Shown here: positions 11,391 to 22,417 of the stretch, piece by piece
Layout of the letters: each line of letters starts with the position of its first letter
How positions within the stretch are numbered: position 1 is the first letter of the stretch
Assembly: GCF_000204055.1 (NCBI RefSeq)
Contig: NW_006768854.1
Span: forward strand, 129,831 to 193,830
Source of the DNA: Melampsora larici-populina 98AG31
Taxonomy: Eukaryota; Basidiomycota; Pucciniomycetes; Pucciniales; Melampsoraceae
Direction of reading: 5' to 3'
DNA length: 64,000 nt
The notes under the pieces: model-generated
The model's database searches: none
Told to the model about the DNA's origin: nothing
What the model saw: the letters and a program-made list of their open reading frames with translations, nothing else
Program-made: the position numbers and the translations under genes

Positions 11391-12131
11391 TTCCGTATGT
11401 TGCTGGTTGGTTTGTGTAGTAGGTGCAGTTCGTATAGTTGAGGTTGCAATGAATCTATGAAACCGGTCCTTGAGGTGTAAGGGGCAAATATCGAGGGGCG
11501 AAATCACCTAATGCGTGTCGACTCTGAGGTGGGAGGAGGTTTTCCTTGAAATGGACATTCGGATTTTTCCTAGGATTAAGAGCGGTATGTACTTATTACT
11601 GGACCTTATGCGTACATTGCCTTAAGTAACATGTCACTCCGAGATACTGTGAATGCTACATTGGTACAACTTCATGTCAAGCCATACTTAACTGACATGT
11701 CACAATCACTGACATGTCAGTACATATCGATCAATTAAACGCTTTGGCCATGAACGGACATCTTGAGTGCGTCAAACTTGTAATGAGGCGAGATCATCTA
11801 TCCAAACTCCTAATCAGTTTGGAAGAATGTGTTAATTGAACTCAAGTACACATTTGGAAAACTTTAAGAAAAATTATACAATCTTGTAATTTTTTTGTCT
11901 TTATTTGTTTGGCATTCAGACCAATAAGTTGAAGGAGTAGTGAAACCAAAGATAGAAAAGAAGATATGGGAATTCAGGAAACGCATGTAAGCAATCCACA
12001 ATAATATGATTAGTTCTGCAAGCAACTTTCGAAAAGGGGTGGAGGATGGTGGGTCAGCGGGGCTGTAGAGACAGCCGCATAAAAGTGGCCGATCCATCAC
12101 ATCTGAATGATTTCCCTGTAAATAACATCAT
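11391..12131. other. Intergenic, nothing recognised
   Basis: Mixed-composition sequence with no supported frame. A local direct repeat of ACTGACATGTCA occurs near 11690-11715. Confidence 0.4.
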
Positions 12132-14096
12132 CTATGTGCGCTGATCAACAGCGGTTAGCTGCTCGAGGATTTGAGCATCAGCAAATCCAAAACTGGAGTT
12201 ACTCTTTGAAGAATCGCCATCTTCTTCAGGTAAATCTGCATTTTTCTTGGAATTTTCTGAAGGTGAGTTACACTTTAAGGAGTCGGAATCGCAATTGCCA
12301 TCAAGTTGCTTCTTATGTTGCTTGGGCTTCTCCGCGCTGACAATAGTGTAGTTTTTTGATTGAATGTCATCAATCCAGGCGTCTACTTTGTCATTTGTAA
12401 GACAGCTAGGCCCCTTGGAGATCATCAACTCGGTCACCTTGCTTTCGGAAGTACGACTAAAAGTAAGTGCCAAATCGCCTCGGTAAGTCTTTTTGGTGAA
12501 AGCTTCCCTCAAGTTTGGACACTTGGGGTGCGCGTCTCCTTTGCCCTGATACCCGTGCCTGAGGTGGGGAGCTAATATTCGAAAAGAGGTTGGTTAGCAC
12601 CTTGAAACATGAAATCAAACAGATGGAGTATCACCTATCAAATCATTGTGGGCCTGCGATAGCTCCTTGCGCTTTTCGGCTTGTCGGGCGGCTGAGGCAG
12701 ATTGGGGCTTGGGGTCATCATATTTCACACGGAGATGTTGTGGGGCCTTGGTCGCTTCAAAGGTGAATCGCTCCAAAAGGTGAGTTTTTTTCTGTAACCG
12801 AACCCATCTTTCACAGGAGGTGTACTCATCCTGGAGTAGGGCTTTAGAGGTTGAGCTGGCTGGGTTCCAACGCGCAACCATCAGGTGGAATTGTAAGTTG
12901 AAGTGAGTTTGCAATACGCAAAGCTAGAGGGATCAAGCTGCGTAAGTTTGTGATGATTGGCAGGAAGGAAAAGATACGTTATCAACTTGCCTGACGGGAA
13001 ACCTTACCGATTTCATGCTTCATTAGCAGCTCGGATGACCGGTTACTTGACTTCCCGCTGTGTCTCCAAAGTCTGCCCTGGTGGAGGTCCTGTTTGACTT
13101 TCTTTAGGTCGACCAAACGCTCAAAGACTGGAACAAATTTATCGAGTTCTTCCTGGGTGAGTGGTTCAAGGCCAGAAGTTGAGGTACCTGTACGTGCGTC
13201 TTGACCAGCAATCGATGGAGTGATGCCAAGCGGGGTCAAGGTGAGTGCATACTCTTCACTGGTCGCTACACAGAGACGCTCAAAAACGCAAGGTGTAAAT
13301 ATTTCTTGTTCTTCGTCTACGTATGTTGACCACGTCAAGCCTACAGTGCGGTTGCGTTCACGGAAACCTTTCGAGACTCCCTTGGGTGGCACTAGGTTGG
13401 CAAGGGAAGTCTTGGTGAGTTAATAGTTGTGACTGTGGATTGGAACAATTTTTCAAAGTGACTTACTTAGGGTCGAGGTGGCAACGTTACTGTAAGTTTG
13501 ATAATTCGTATACATATTGGGTTCGCGTGCTAGGGGGCCTTCCAATCTGGTAAGGCGTGAAAAGATGAATCAGATCATTGTAATGTTTAAAATTACACAT
13601 CAAATCCTAAAATATACCATACTCACAGAGCTTCATCGATGACTTTTTGGCTGACTTTCAAGACGATGCAGAGCATTGTCTTGTCGATCTGGTATGACGA
13701 TTGAAGGGATTGTGCCTCGTAAAGGCCTGTGCCTGATGGTCGGTTGTTCTTGGGAACATTGAGATTGGCGAGGTATTTTTCGGCTCAAGCCAAACCCCAC
13801 TGCATGCCGAGTTCACAATAGTTACTCATATTTGGGGTAGGCTCGAATGTTGTATTGGTGTGCTCGTGGTTGGTATTGAATTCGTCATTATCTTCATCTT
13901 CATTGTCTTCATTGTCTTCGTCATCATCGAAGCGTGCTCGTTTCCTGGTGGGCTTCTTGTGGGCTTCTGGAGACTTAGTCTTGGCTGGTCTTCGTCGACG
14001 TGAGGTGGTAGTCCGTGTGGGTAAGCTGTCTCCGTGGTCAGATGATTCGGAAGGGGACGTTGAACGTCTTTGGCTCCTGCGGAGGCCGGATCGCAT
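12132..14096 (-). pseudogene. Rust-type hypothetical gene, multi-exon, with an in-frame stop
   Basis: Coding blocks run from 14096 to 12132. The first (to about 13625) starts M-R-S-G-L-R-R-S-Q-R-R-S, has a Ser/Arg-rich then strongly acidic (D-E-D-N-E-D) segment, and continues after a stop at 13785-13787 as A-E-K-Y-L-A-N-L-N. Next come a short exon near 13480-13550, an exon at about 13410-12990 with a T-W-S-T-Y-V-D-E-E-Q core, an exon at about 12914-12630 (R-W-N-P-A-S-S-T), and a last exon to 12132 starting near H-G-Y-Q-G-K-G-D-A-H-P-K-C-P-N. The style matches lineage-specific nuclear proteins of rust fungi, but I do not recognise a domain. The TGA could derive from CGA. It may instead lie in an intron, in which case the gene could be intact. 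Confidence 0.5.
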
Positions 14097-14499
14097 CATC
14101 GCTATTATTGAACTGGATTTGTTTGGATGAGGTCTTGAGTTAGTGCTTGGATTGTATAGGCCACATGAGGGAGAGAAATGTTGACTTACTGGGTGTTGAG
14201 AATAGGCCGCTTGAACGTTACTTGTGAATAGGCGGCTTAAACGATATTGATGGTGGTAAAGGTTCTCGTGGTAAAGGTTCTGGTGATTCTTGAAAGGAGC
14301 GAGTTGAACAAGTTGGAGTAGGTGATGGTGTTAGTTAAATTTACGTTACTCTACTGAGGTCGTGATGATGGTACTGACTTAGATAGATGGTATGATTTGG
14401 TCTTTGTTGAAGTATTGAGAGTTTGAGGTTTGAGTCTTGAATTATTGAGAGGTTGAGGTTTGAGTTGTAGAATATCAAGGTGAGGTTTGAAAGGTAGCA
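14097..14499. other. Upstream region of the hypothetical gene, low-complexity repeats
   Basis: A phrase TTGAGGTTTGAG recurs about every 40-50 bp between 14420 and 14490, and GGTAAAGGTTCT recurs near 14257 and 14272. No gene is visible. Confidence 0.5.
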
Positions 14500-14757
14500 A
14501 GCGTCATCTAGTGGTAGTAGTAAGATTTGTGCTTTAGTAGTAATATGTACTTTGCTAGTGAGATTCGTACGTTAGTAGTGAGATTTGAACTTTAGTAGTG
14601 AGATTTGTGATTTGGTAGTGAGATTGTGTGCTTGAGTAGTAATTTACTTACTTTAGTAGTGAGATTTGTGATCTGGTAGTGAGATTTTGTGCTTGAGTAG
14701 TAATATATTTACTTGAGTAGTGAGATTTAGTCTTTGGGTAGTAAGATTTACCTTGGT
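14500..14757. repeat. Minisatellite built on AGTAGTGAGATTTG
   Basis: The core TAGTAGTGAGATTTG recurs at roughly 25-30 bp spacing about nine times with point changes and length variation. The opposite strand would read as CAAATCTCACTACTA repeats. Confidence 0.9.
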
Positions 14758-14763
14758 GCGTGT

Positions 14764-14783
14764 GGGGGGGCCAAGGCCCCCCC
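14764..14783. repeat. G7CC/GGC7 hairpin
   Basis: Seven G plus CC, a two-base AA loop, then GG plus seven C: a 9-bp all-GC stem directly after the minisatellite. It contrasts with the AT-rich surroundings and could be an element terminus. Confidence 0.85.
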
Positions 14784-14996
14784 CTTGTAGAAGTGGGACT
14801 TGAGGATAGTTCTAGGTTACCTTAGAACCACCTATCTTACTAACAAATTCTAAAGGGGGGTTTTCCAATTACATTGGTTGATACAGGTGTCAATATCAAC
14901 CAATACACTTGGTGCTTTAGGGTGCACACAGGTGCTCATCAACCATTGTCAAGCTCCCATCAAATCACCATCTTATTCAATTGATCAGTTTGTAGA

Positions 14997-16240
14997 ATGA
15001 GGAAAACTAATCCAACTAAACTAACATCAACAACAACACCAACAATCATCAAACCAATATCAATCTCAACTTCACCTAATTCACATACTTCATTTACTTC
15101 AACTTTATCATCATCATCATCTACAGATCAAGATCAAGATCAACATCAACATCACAATTAATTTGACTTACATCATCAAAATCAACCTACAACTACCAAC
15201 AACAACTCATCTTGTTCATTACCACAATATATCTTTAGTATTAGTGATGAAGAACTCTCTGCTCAACATACTGTTAGCGTTGACCTCTCTCTGTAACCAA
15301 AAATGAGTATTCACCTTTATTCATTACCAGTTTGAAACCAAAATTGGCTATGAGAATTGGGGTTCAATTCGGTGTATCTCAACTAATCCTGCTTTAAATG
15401 ATCAAAACAAAACCAAATCAAATAAACTTGAGCCTTTGAATTAGTTCATCGTGATTAAACTTCAAATACTACCAACGTTTGTGTTAAATGTTTATGGGGT
15501 GAAATTGAGTTGAGTTTTTCTTTCAACTTTTCTAGACCTTGATTGAACCGTTATGATATCTTTTGATCATCTTAACTGATTTTTTTGTTTTTCATCCACC
15601 ACCGATTATTCTCAGGATTTTGAGTTTATTATCACTCCCTGTTAAAAAGTGATGTCCTTCAACTATTGAACATCAAATTGGCTCTTTCAATGGGATCGAC
15701 TAAGTATCTGTAGCTCTCTTGGCTCAAAATGCTACTATTCAACATATCCGATCTAGGATTTGATGCTCAAATAGTCTCAGTCTCTTCTTTTTTGGCTTTC
15801 AGGAGCTCGATTCAAAGAAAGTGGCTAAATTGATGTCTGAGTCAAAGTCAATCATCAATATTTATGGCTTACAAACGCAACAGGCTGCTACAGGTTTGTC
15901 TTTCATCTTGTACTTCTATTTCAGTGATGTCTGTCTTAATAAAAAACCAGTCATATCTTTTGCGATGCAATCAATAACCTTACTGACTCACAGTTTTTGT
16001 TTTGTGAAACCACTCTTTTAAATCCAGTATAGCTTTAACAGATACATTTCTTACTCTCAACAGTATCACCTCTTGGTATTGCCTCTGCTACAATAGACCT
16101 TAGATCCAAGACTTTGACCATCACCTACATCCACTCACTTCTCCCCCTCCGAACAGCTACATTGATCGACGCGACTGCCCAACAACTAGGAATCTCTAGA
16201 TATTTAAGTCAATATCCTGTGAAAGCTATCAAATGAATCA
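14997..16240 (+). pseudogene. Unrecognised exon-like fragments
   Basis: A frame from ATG 14997 is Ser/Thr-rich with D-Q-D-Q-D-Q-H-Q-H-Q and stops within 60 codons; another block near 15215-15290 reads Y-I-F-S-I-S-D-E-E-L-S. At about 15800-15890 a frame reads V-A-K-L-M-S-E-S-K-S-I-I-N-I-Y-G, ends at a GT-rich boundary, and may continue near 16064-16230 (S-P-L-G-I-A-S-A-T-I-D-L-R-S). These look like decayed exons, but I do not recognise the protein. They lie upstream of the DNA ligase relic and the Helitron 3' end at 18550. Confidence 0.3.
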
Positions 16241-16344
16241 ATCGAGATCATTGATCTATGTATCAATCGAGTTGAGTCTTTTAGATCTCTTCTTGATAAA
16301 AGGTTGAATTCAAAAGCCATCTAACTTTCCAGAATCTGATCTTT

Positions 16345-17399
16345 CTACAGATGTGTCCAGATTACAATCGCATTGAACTTGGACTTTGTGAATCGATCTC
16401 AATCAAAGCTATTGAATGTTCAATGTTTAGAACACCTATGTACTCAAGCGAAATCCAATATCAAGGAAGTAGGGGATATAGGTTTAATGGCAAAAATAGT
16501 CAATCTTCCCAAAAAGTAACGTTTAAACCAAATTTCTTTATCACTGCTAACAGTGTATATCAAGATTTTAACACCATAGCTATTACTTCAAGAAATTCAG
16601 GTCTGTCATTTCTTTCTTTTCTTTCGGGAGTTTTCTGAATACACATCTGATGTTTTTTTCTCCTTTTTGTTGTTTTCATCTCAGGGAATTATTACTATGG
16701 TGTCAACAGCTTATCAACATATAGAAGCTAAATATATCATTGGGTTACTTGAAAATAAATATACAAGAGCTTTAGCTGAACAAACAGTTTAGCAGTGTTA
16801 GCTACCGTACTGGTACCTACAGGTAGGTGCTGGTAAGTTTATCACAGATTTAGAATTTTTTTCAAAAGGCAAATGGTAGATCAACTGATTCAGACTGATA
16901 CTTCTTTAACTGATTGATGTAGGTACTTCAAACCCAACCAATTGGAAATCAATAGAAACTCTCAACAAATGCTAGAAGGAGTCAAGTTAATTAAATCAGT
17001 TTCTTCAGAAATTCCATCTTATGGTGGATTTTGTTGCCCCTGCAGTATTGAAAGGAGGGATAAAAGGCTTGAAAAGGAATTGTAAATTAACACCTGCTTT
17101 ACAAAACCTATGTTATTTGAACGTTCTAAATCAACTTCAGATGTTTTGAAGGTCAACTGTTTACTTGTAAATATGAATATGATTGGGAAACAGCTCAGGT
17201 TAGTGATTTTATCTTTTGATTTTCTTTGCTTTGGTTGATACTGAGTCTATTAAATAATTATTGTTTCTATCCTTTGAACAGATTCATTATTTAGTAGATG
17301 TAACAATGATTAAATCTAGTAGGAATTCAGAAAACATGGGCAAAAGGTATCCTGATGTGTTAGATGAAAATGAAAACACATATCAAAAAAGAAATCATT
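16345..17399 (+). pseudogene. DNA ligase I (ATP-dependent) gene relic
   Basis: Successive frame-shifted blocks match eukaryotic DNA ligase I in the right order. Block 1 (16351 on) reads C-P-D-Y-N-R-I-E-L-G-L-C-E-S, where ligases have APDYxGIELGIGES, then S-Q-K-V-T-F-K-P. Block 2 (16690-16795) reads E-A-K-Y-I-I-G-L-L-E-N-K and A-L-A-E-Q-T-V, matching EAKYLIRSLEGKLRIGLAE, and continues after a frameshift as A-V-L-A-T-V-L-V. Block 3 (16975-17090) has S-E-I-P-S-Y then P-A-V-L-K-G-G-I-K-G-L-K; block 4 has F-T-C-K-Y-E-Y-D-W-E-x-A-Q, where the conserved motif is C-E-Y-K-Y-D-G-E-R-A-Q. Block 5 (17296-17370) reads S-R-N-S-E-N-M-G-K-R-Y-P-D-V. Intron relics separate some blocks. The Lys of block 4 is not in the usual K-Y-D-G context, and frameshifts abound, so it is dead. 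It was probably captured by a mobile element. Confidence 0.78.
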
Positions 17400-18524
17400 G
17401 AATAATTTGTATTCAATTCAGAAGTAATTCCATGGTATTGGATGGAGTTGAATGGAATAAAACAAAATCCAATGAAATTGATTGAAATCAGATCAAGCAA
17501 AATCATATTGGATAGTTTTGAGTTGGATAAAATCCCATCAAATTGTACCAAGTTGAATTTGATATGCCAAATTAGAGAGTATGCTCAAGCTTATTATACT
17601 TTCAATGTAAACAGCAAAATTATATCCATTTCACATTCAGATATTAGTCTATTTCAAGCTTATCAAAAAAGGCAACAGAACACTTGTCAACTTTAGAATT
17701 CAATCCAATCCTTTGAATTAATCCCACTTCAACTTCAATCATCAACTATTATCAAGAAAGCACTTTGGATCCAATCACAGAAAACTTGATGAACTATTCA
17801 AATAAGAACAATCATTCAGCTTTCAAAGAACTTCAGTCAAAAAACCCTCATACAGCCATTGATTCAAACACTGAACATAAAATACCAATCTTGATTGCAC
17901 AAAGCAGGCTAGGCAGCAAGTTTCCAATTGACTGGGTTTGCACAAACCGGATCACTGAGTTATCATCCAGGCAAGTAGTCTTTTTGCATGGGAGGAGGAT
18001 TGATGTGAATTGGTATTGCGTTGTCATCAGATTTTTGGAAGTGTGCGGCTTAAGTGCGGGTCTGAGTTATATTGGTAACTGAGGAGCTGAGTGATTCTGG
18101 TGCCCAACAGAGCATGGCAGCGGAATCATGTCAGCTTGGCTTACACCCAGGGTGCGGGTATATCAATGTGAAATGTAATGAGTTTTGTGTGGCTGTTCCT
18201 GCAATGTAGAGTAGAAAGCCAAGGTCATGGCACTGATACTATGAACACCAAGATGGTGTCATGAATGTTCCACTGGCAGAAGAGATGATTTGCCTGTTGC
18301 ATTGCGCAAGGCCGTCACAAGGGCACAGGTTTTACTCTGCAAGGAGCTAAGAATAGCGTCAGGTGTCATCTCAGTGAGCTGGGGTTCAAGGCCTTGACTT
18401 GTAAAAGGAAAATCATGTGACATAGAATCAGGAATGAAGGGGGAGATCTCAAGAGTGAAAGAGGAGAAATAACAAAATCGATGTGATGTTCATGAGCGCA
18501 GATAATCTGATGTAACTTATTAAG
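17400..18524. other. AT-rich stretch leading to a Helitron 3' end
   Basis: Contains an unrecognised 105-codon frame (17765-18082, plus) with an intact-looking middle but no known motif. The region 17430-17540 has imperfect complementary phrases (TTGGATGGAGTTGAATGG / CCATCAAATTG). It is interpreted as the interior of the Helitron ending at 18550; its 5' end was not located. Confidence 0.35.
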
Positions 18525-18550
18525 GCGGCGCCCGCCGCTGATTTTGCTAG
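18525..18550 (+). mobile_element. Helitron 3' terminus (copy D)
   Basis: A 14-bp GC hairpin GCGGCGCCCGCCGC (18525-18538) is followed after 8 nt by CTAG, with T as the next base. Helitrons end in a short GC-rich hairpin about 10 nt before CTRR and insert 5' of a T. The element body would extend leftward, over the DNA ligase relic. Confidence 0.65.
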
Positions 18551-19334
18551 TAAACCCATAAACCAACACCTGAGTTTTCAAACCAAGAGTCTGAAATTTG
18601 ATATACAAAATATCAGACCTCACACCTCATCACATCTCCAAAAAATCTCATTCATCACATAATCAATTTAAACTGGTGAAATTAAAATTTCAAATCCAAG
18701 TCACCCACCCAGCTGGGCGGAGGATCAGCATGAAGTCATTGGTAATTATACCGTGACACAAAAGTGAGCTGATCCCCTTCCCGGGATCCCCCAAATACAC
18801 TGCTACCTCAGCCGTGATTACAGGCCAAGGTAGAAGTTCAGGAGGAATATATTTTTGCAAATCAGATATATTAATTTATGTATATTTAAAGTTTGTTAAG
18901 CTTTAATATGCACATGATAAATATTCTTACCAAGAAGTAAGAAACTCACAGAATGGATGCTAATTCCTGTAAGTGATGGAAGAGACAAACTTCCACAGAT
19001 TTTAGTCTTTGTAATTCTGATTAATTTGATACAAGGTCAACCTATGCCAAGCAATTCTGTGTCTCTTGGTAAAATCCATGAACCTCTCCCTACTCATTTC
19101 TGAGATTGAAAAATTTATGTTGACTATGATTTCCACTTCTATAAATTCCTCATTCCATTCTCATGTAGGGTAGAGTCAAGGAGGTGTGTATGTGAGGCTT
19201 AGGTGAAACCTAAAGATACTCTTATGTAAAGTTCTCTCTTCTCGAGAGAGCTTTATGTTGTCATTACTCAACAGGTCTAATCTACCACAGTAGAACTTAA
19301 TTCTATAGGTAATAAGTTTCTCGACTTCTTTGGC
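18551..19334. other. Spacer between the Helitron end and the DIRS element
   Basis: No gene recognised. It contains an ACTCTCTCTTCTCGAGAGAG-like inverted repeat near 19232-19252 that could be part of the DIRS 3' terminal region. Confidence 0.35.
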
Positions 19335-19811
19335 TCATAGTTCCACCATTCGCAATGCTTTCAGGAGGCCTTTCACCGCAGCATCTGAGTCCGACGGGAA
19401 TCTCTTTTGGTGAAAAAGATGCCATGCTCTAATGCCCGCAAGGTATGATTTCATTGTCGAGGACTTGACCGACTCGTCCTCTTTTGCTAGATTATCACCT
19501 TTCTTGGAGCCCCGTACAATGAAGTGTAGGAGTGTATCTGTCGAGATTGGTAAGAGCTTGTTTCTCGGTGCGTTTTTGACTTCAGCAAACCGCATTAGTT
19601 TCACAATCCCTGAATTGTAATGCTTAAGAGTTCCATCTTTCCACGCCCCTCTTAGGAAGTGTTTCTGCACTTTGTTTGTATCCGAGATATCCACTCCCAA
19701 GGCATTCTTTTTGAAGACTCCAAAGGGTTTGGTCATCTTTCTTAGCTCTTTATCGGACTTTGATTCAATAAGAGGAGTTTTTGACTTTGTTTTTGATTTT
19801 CTCTTCGTCAT
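19335..19811 (-). pseudogene. Tyrosine recombinase, N-terminal SAM-like domain only (DIRS YR)
   Basis: A 158-residue frame with a Lys-rich start, then a core-binding type region: F-L-R-G-A-W-K-D-G-T-L-K-H-Y-N-S-G-I-V-K and later S-S-T-M-K-S-Y-L-A-G-I-R-A-W-H. The pattern of helices that bind DNA ahead of the catalytic domain is typical of DIRS and crypton recombinases. The frame stops at 19335 with no Arg...H-x-x-R...Tyr catalytic block, and I see none in other frames down to 18551. The recombinase is therefore truncated or the rest lies in exons I could not recognise. It sits 3' of the RT/RNase H frame, the usual DIRS order. Confidence 0.6.
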
Positions 19812-19923
19812 TTGCTAAGAATTATGGGGGATTGATTTAAAAGAATAGAATGAGGTACACGGCTATGTACAATCATATGGATAATGGAAAACAACAATCT
19901 AACAAAAGGCCACCTTGGAATTA

Positions 19924-21598
19924 TTAAACGTTCATCTCCGTTGGCGGAGTAACTTGTGAAAAGAAAGGTTTCAAGTCTCTTGGCACATCAACTAGCACCT
20001 CCTTCCACCATTGCAGGCCTGTCGCTTTACCACGGGACAAGCCATCCGCATCATTGTTCTTAGAGGTAACTCGTTTCTCCTTGATGTTACACCCCAAAAC
20101 CGAAAGAAGACACTGAATTTCTTTCCACTCATTATTCACTCTTTTGTCCTTACACTTCCTCTTGCGGATAGTGTGTTCCGTGGTAGTATTGTCAATTTCA
20201 ACCCAGAACGATCTTCCCCTCACGCTTGTAACCTTACTCAGGACTAATAGACCAAGTCTTACCGCTATAGTCTCCGCCCAGGCGATTGAGCGTTTTTCTT
20301 TTTGCAGGCCTAGGACCTTCCAGTCTTCTGAAAACTTGAAACAAGCCCAAAATTGGCCTACCAGGATTCCCACCCTAACGCCCGAAGAAGAGTTCCCAAT
20401 CAGTCAATCGTGAAAATTAAACCGATCAGGTCAATGGTCACTGAAAGAGACTCAGGTGGTCCACTCACCCAAATGAGGACGAGGCATTGCCCACCCATTT
20501 GACACATTCTGTCCGGGGGTCTTTGACCAGATGGAGGCATTTGAATTCTTGTAGGCAGAACTTCCATTCTTTGAGATCTTCTATCACGTCCTCTGGCGTC
20601 TTTCTCATCACTCTTTTTTTCTTCCAACTCTTTAGCCAGCGGTAAAAAGATCGGAGGTATGCCGCCATGTGCGGGACCACGTTGATCGTGTGGCACAATT
20701 GACCAACCAGTACGTCGACCTGTTCGTACTTCCATTTGGCTCCTGGTTGGAGAAATTCCTCCACTTGCTCCCTCCTTTGCTTCAGTTTGTCGTCTGGTAG
20801 TCGTACCGTGTGTCTCACTCCATCCCAAACAAAACCTAGATAACGCTGACTCTCCGTAAATTCTTTGTTTTTCTCTGGGTTGGTTTTCACCCCCATTTTA
20901 TTACTCAGATCTACGATATCTTTCAAGACAATCTTCAAGTCCGGTCTCTTGAATAGGAGGTTATCATCTACCCACCTGAAAATCATCGGTAAGTTCAATA
21001 TTTTCTTTACCACCTCCTTCCACACTTCCGCCGGTCCTCCGAACACCCCACAACTGGCCACCCCTCCGAATCCGACTACTAAATCAATCCAAACCCTTCC
21101 ATAGAAATCCATAATACATAGAAAGTGTCTTTGACTTGGGTGTACCCAGAGCTGACAATAAGCTTTTGCCCAGTCAACTAAGGCCATGTACCATGTTCCT
21201 GGGTTTGCTCTGAAGAAATCTGCCACCGTTTTAAAATCATCCCATTGTGTCACATAATTATGTTTATCGACGAAGGAGTTTACTGAAGCGATATCCGGGT
21301 CATCTTGTGGGTGAGAAAGGTTGTTGATGAGCCGAACCGAGCCGTCCCCGTTAATTGCGCTGCCCATAGGATTTGATCTAAAGAAGCCAAGTTTGTCGTA
21401 GACTTCCTGGTGCGTGAATGGCCCTAGTATCCTCCCTTCCTTCCGCTCTTTTGCTAACGTCTTCTCTATCTGATCTTTCACTAATAGTGCTGAGGAGTGG
21501 TTTTTGAAGGTGTACCATTTCTTCTCTCCTAGCGAATGTTGAGGAATGCCAAGACAGAAACCCTCTGTGAAACCGTCAACAATGTACACTGACAGCAT
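19924..21598 (-). CDS. DIRS-type reverse transcriptase - RNase H, two exons
   Basis: Exon 1 (21598-20469) holds the reverse transcriptase: G-S-V-R-L-I-N-N-L-S-H-P (fingers motif), M-A-L-V-D-W-A-K-A-Y near 21165-21190 (first Asp), F-G-G-V-A-S-C-G-V-F, and F-R-W-V-D-D-N-L-L near 20951-20988 (catalytic Asp pair). Exon 2 (20374-19924) holds RNase H, with F-W-V-E-I-D-N-T-T and the closing N-N-D-A-D-G-L-S-R-G. A 94-nt intron (20468-20375, GTGAGT...TTAG) joins them in frame, restoring S-S-S-F-G-V-G-I-L-V-G-Q-F-W across the junction, for 526 residues total. The polymerase copies the element's RNA; RNase H removes the template. W-V-D-D replaces the commoner Y-x-D-D. The domain combination with a downstream tyrosine recombinase assigns it to DIRS rather than LTR or LINE elements. 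No stop is seen within these exons. Confidence 0.82.
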
Positions 21599-21925
21599 TA
21601 AATAGGTTCCCTGGTTGGAACATGACCTAGGCTGGGAATATCATTGAAAGAAGAGTGGAGAATCAAATCATCTTGCACTGCACATCTGAGCCATAAAGTA
21701 AATCCTTAGCTATCAGCTACATACAGGTCCGCTCAGTTATCTGCTCATCTAGATAAGAAAATCATGTGTAATACATGCTGTAACTTTGTTCAGATTGAGA
21801 CGCACATTCCAAAATATTGACTACATATATCACAATGGCTACTCAAGAAATGTTCATGGAACTGTGTAACAGTAGCAGAATGGGAATCTGCTCACTAGGA
21901 CCCGTATTCCCATCTGGGAACCTCT

Positions 21926-22279
21926 TTAATGCTGGCAGTGGTAAGGTATCTCGTCTTCCAGGCCTACCATCTTCATCAGTCTGGTCCACTCAACTAGGTT
22001 CATGTCGCATCTCACTCTTCCAGGCCAATGAGTTGTCACTTCCGTCTTATAGATCTTCCTTTTATGGAGGGGGAGAATCTTTTTATACCCTGTAACCTCC
22101 TCTTCTGACAGCGAATCCGGTGAGTCTTCCTCCGAGGCCTTGTCTAGCATGTCTTCTGAACCGTGTTCTGTGTCTAGTTCAATTGGCACTGGTAAAGGCC
22201 TAAGGGCAGCTCTCTTAGTCAGGGGTTCAGCCTCTACGTTGTTGTGCGCACTCAATGATCTTGTGGCATCTTGTTTCAA
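21926..22279 (-). CDS. Acidic linker frame between Gag-like and RT frames of the DIRS element
   Basis: 117 residues: a Leu/Pro-rich start (T-K-R-A-A-L-R-P-L-P-V-P), an acidic Ser-rich middle (S-E-E-D-S-P-D-S-L-S-E-E-E) and a basic end with W-P-G-R-V-R-C-D. No catalytic motif. Its position between the Gag-like frame and the RT frame, same strand, suggests it is the N-terminal exon of the polyprotein or a spacer protein. Function unknown. Confidence 0.4.
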   Translation of the reverse strand: MKQDATRSLSAHNNVEAEPLTKRAALRPLPVPIELDTEHGSEDMLDKASEEDSPDSLSEEEVTGYKKILPLHKRKIYKTEVTTHWPGRVRCDMNLVEWTRLMKMVGLEDEIPYHCQH

Positions 22280-22417
22280 TGCAATTGGGACATCACGACT
22301 GTTCTCCTAGATCATGAATAATAGAGGGGGGGGCACAATTTCCAAAAAGGTAATTCATTTCAAGGTTCAAATATTGTTCACTCGGAGACTAAAGTGGGCA
22401 TAAAACCTCTAGACAAT

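Noticed and set aside
20400..20828. 142-codon minus frame overlapping the reverse transcriptase
   Set aside because: Out-of-frame shadow of the RT exon; the RT frame has the catalytic motifs.
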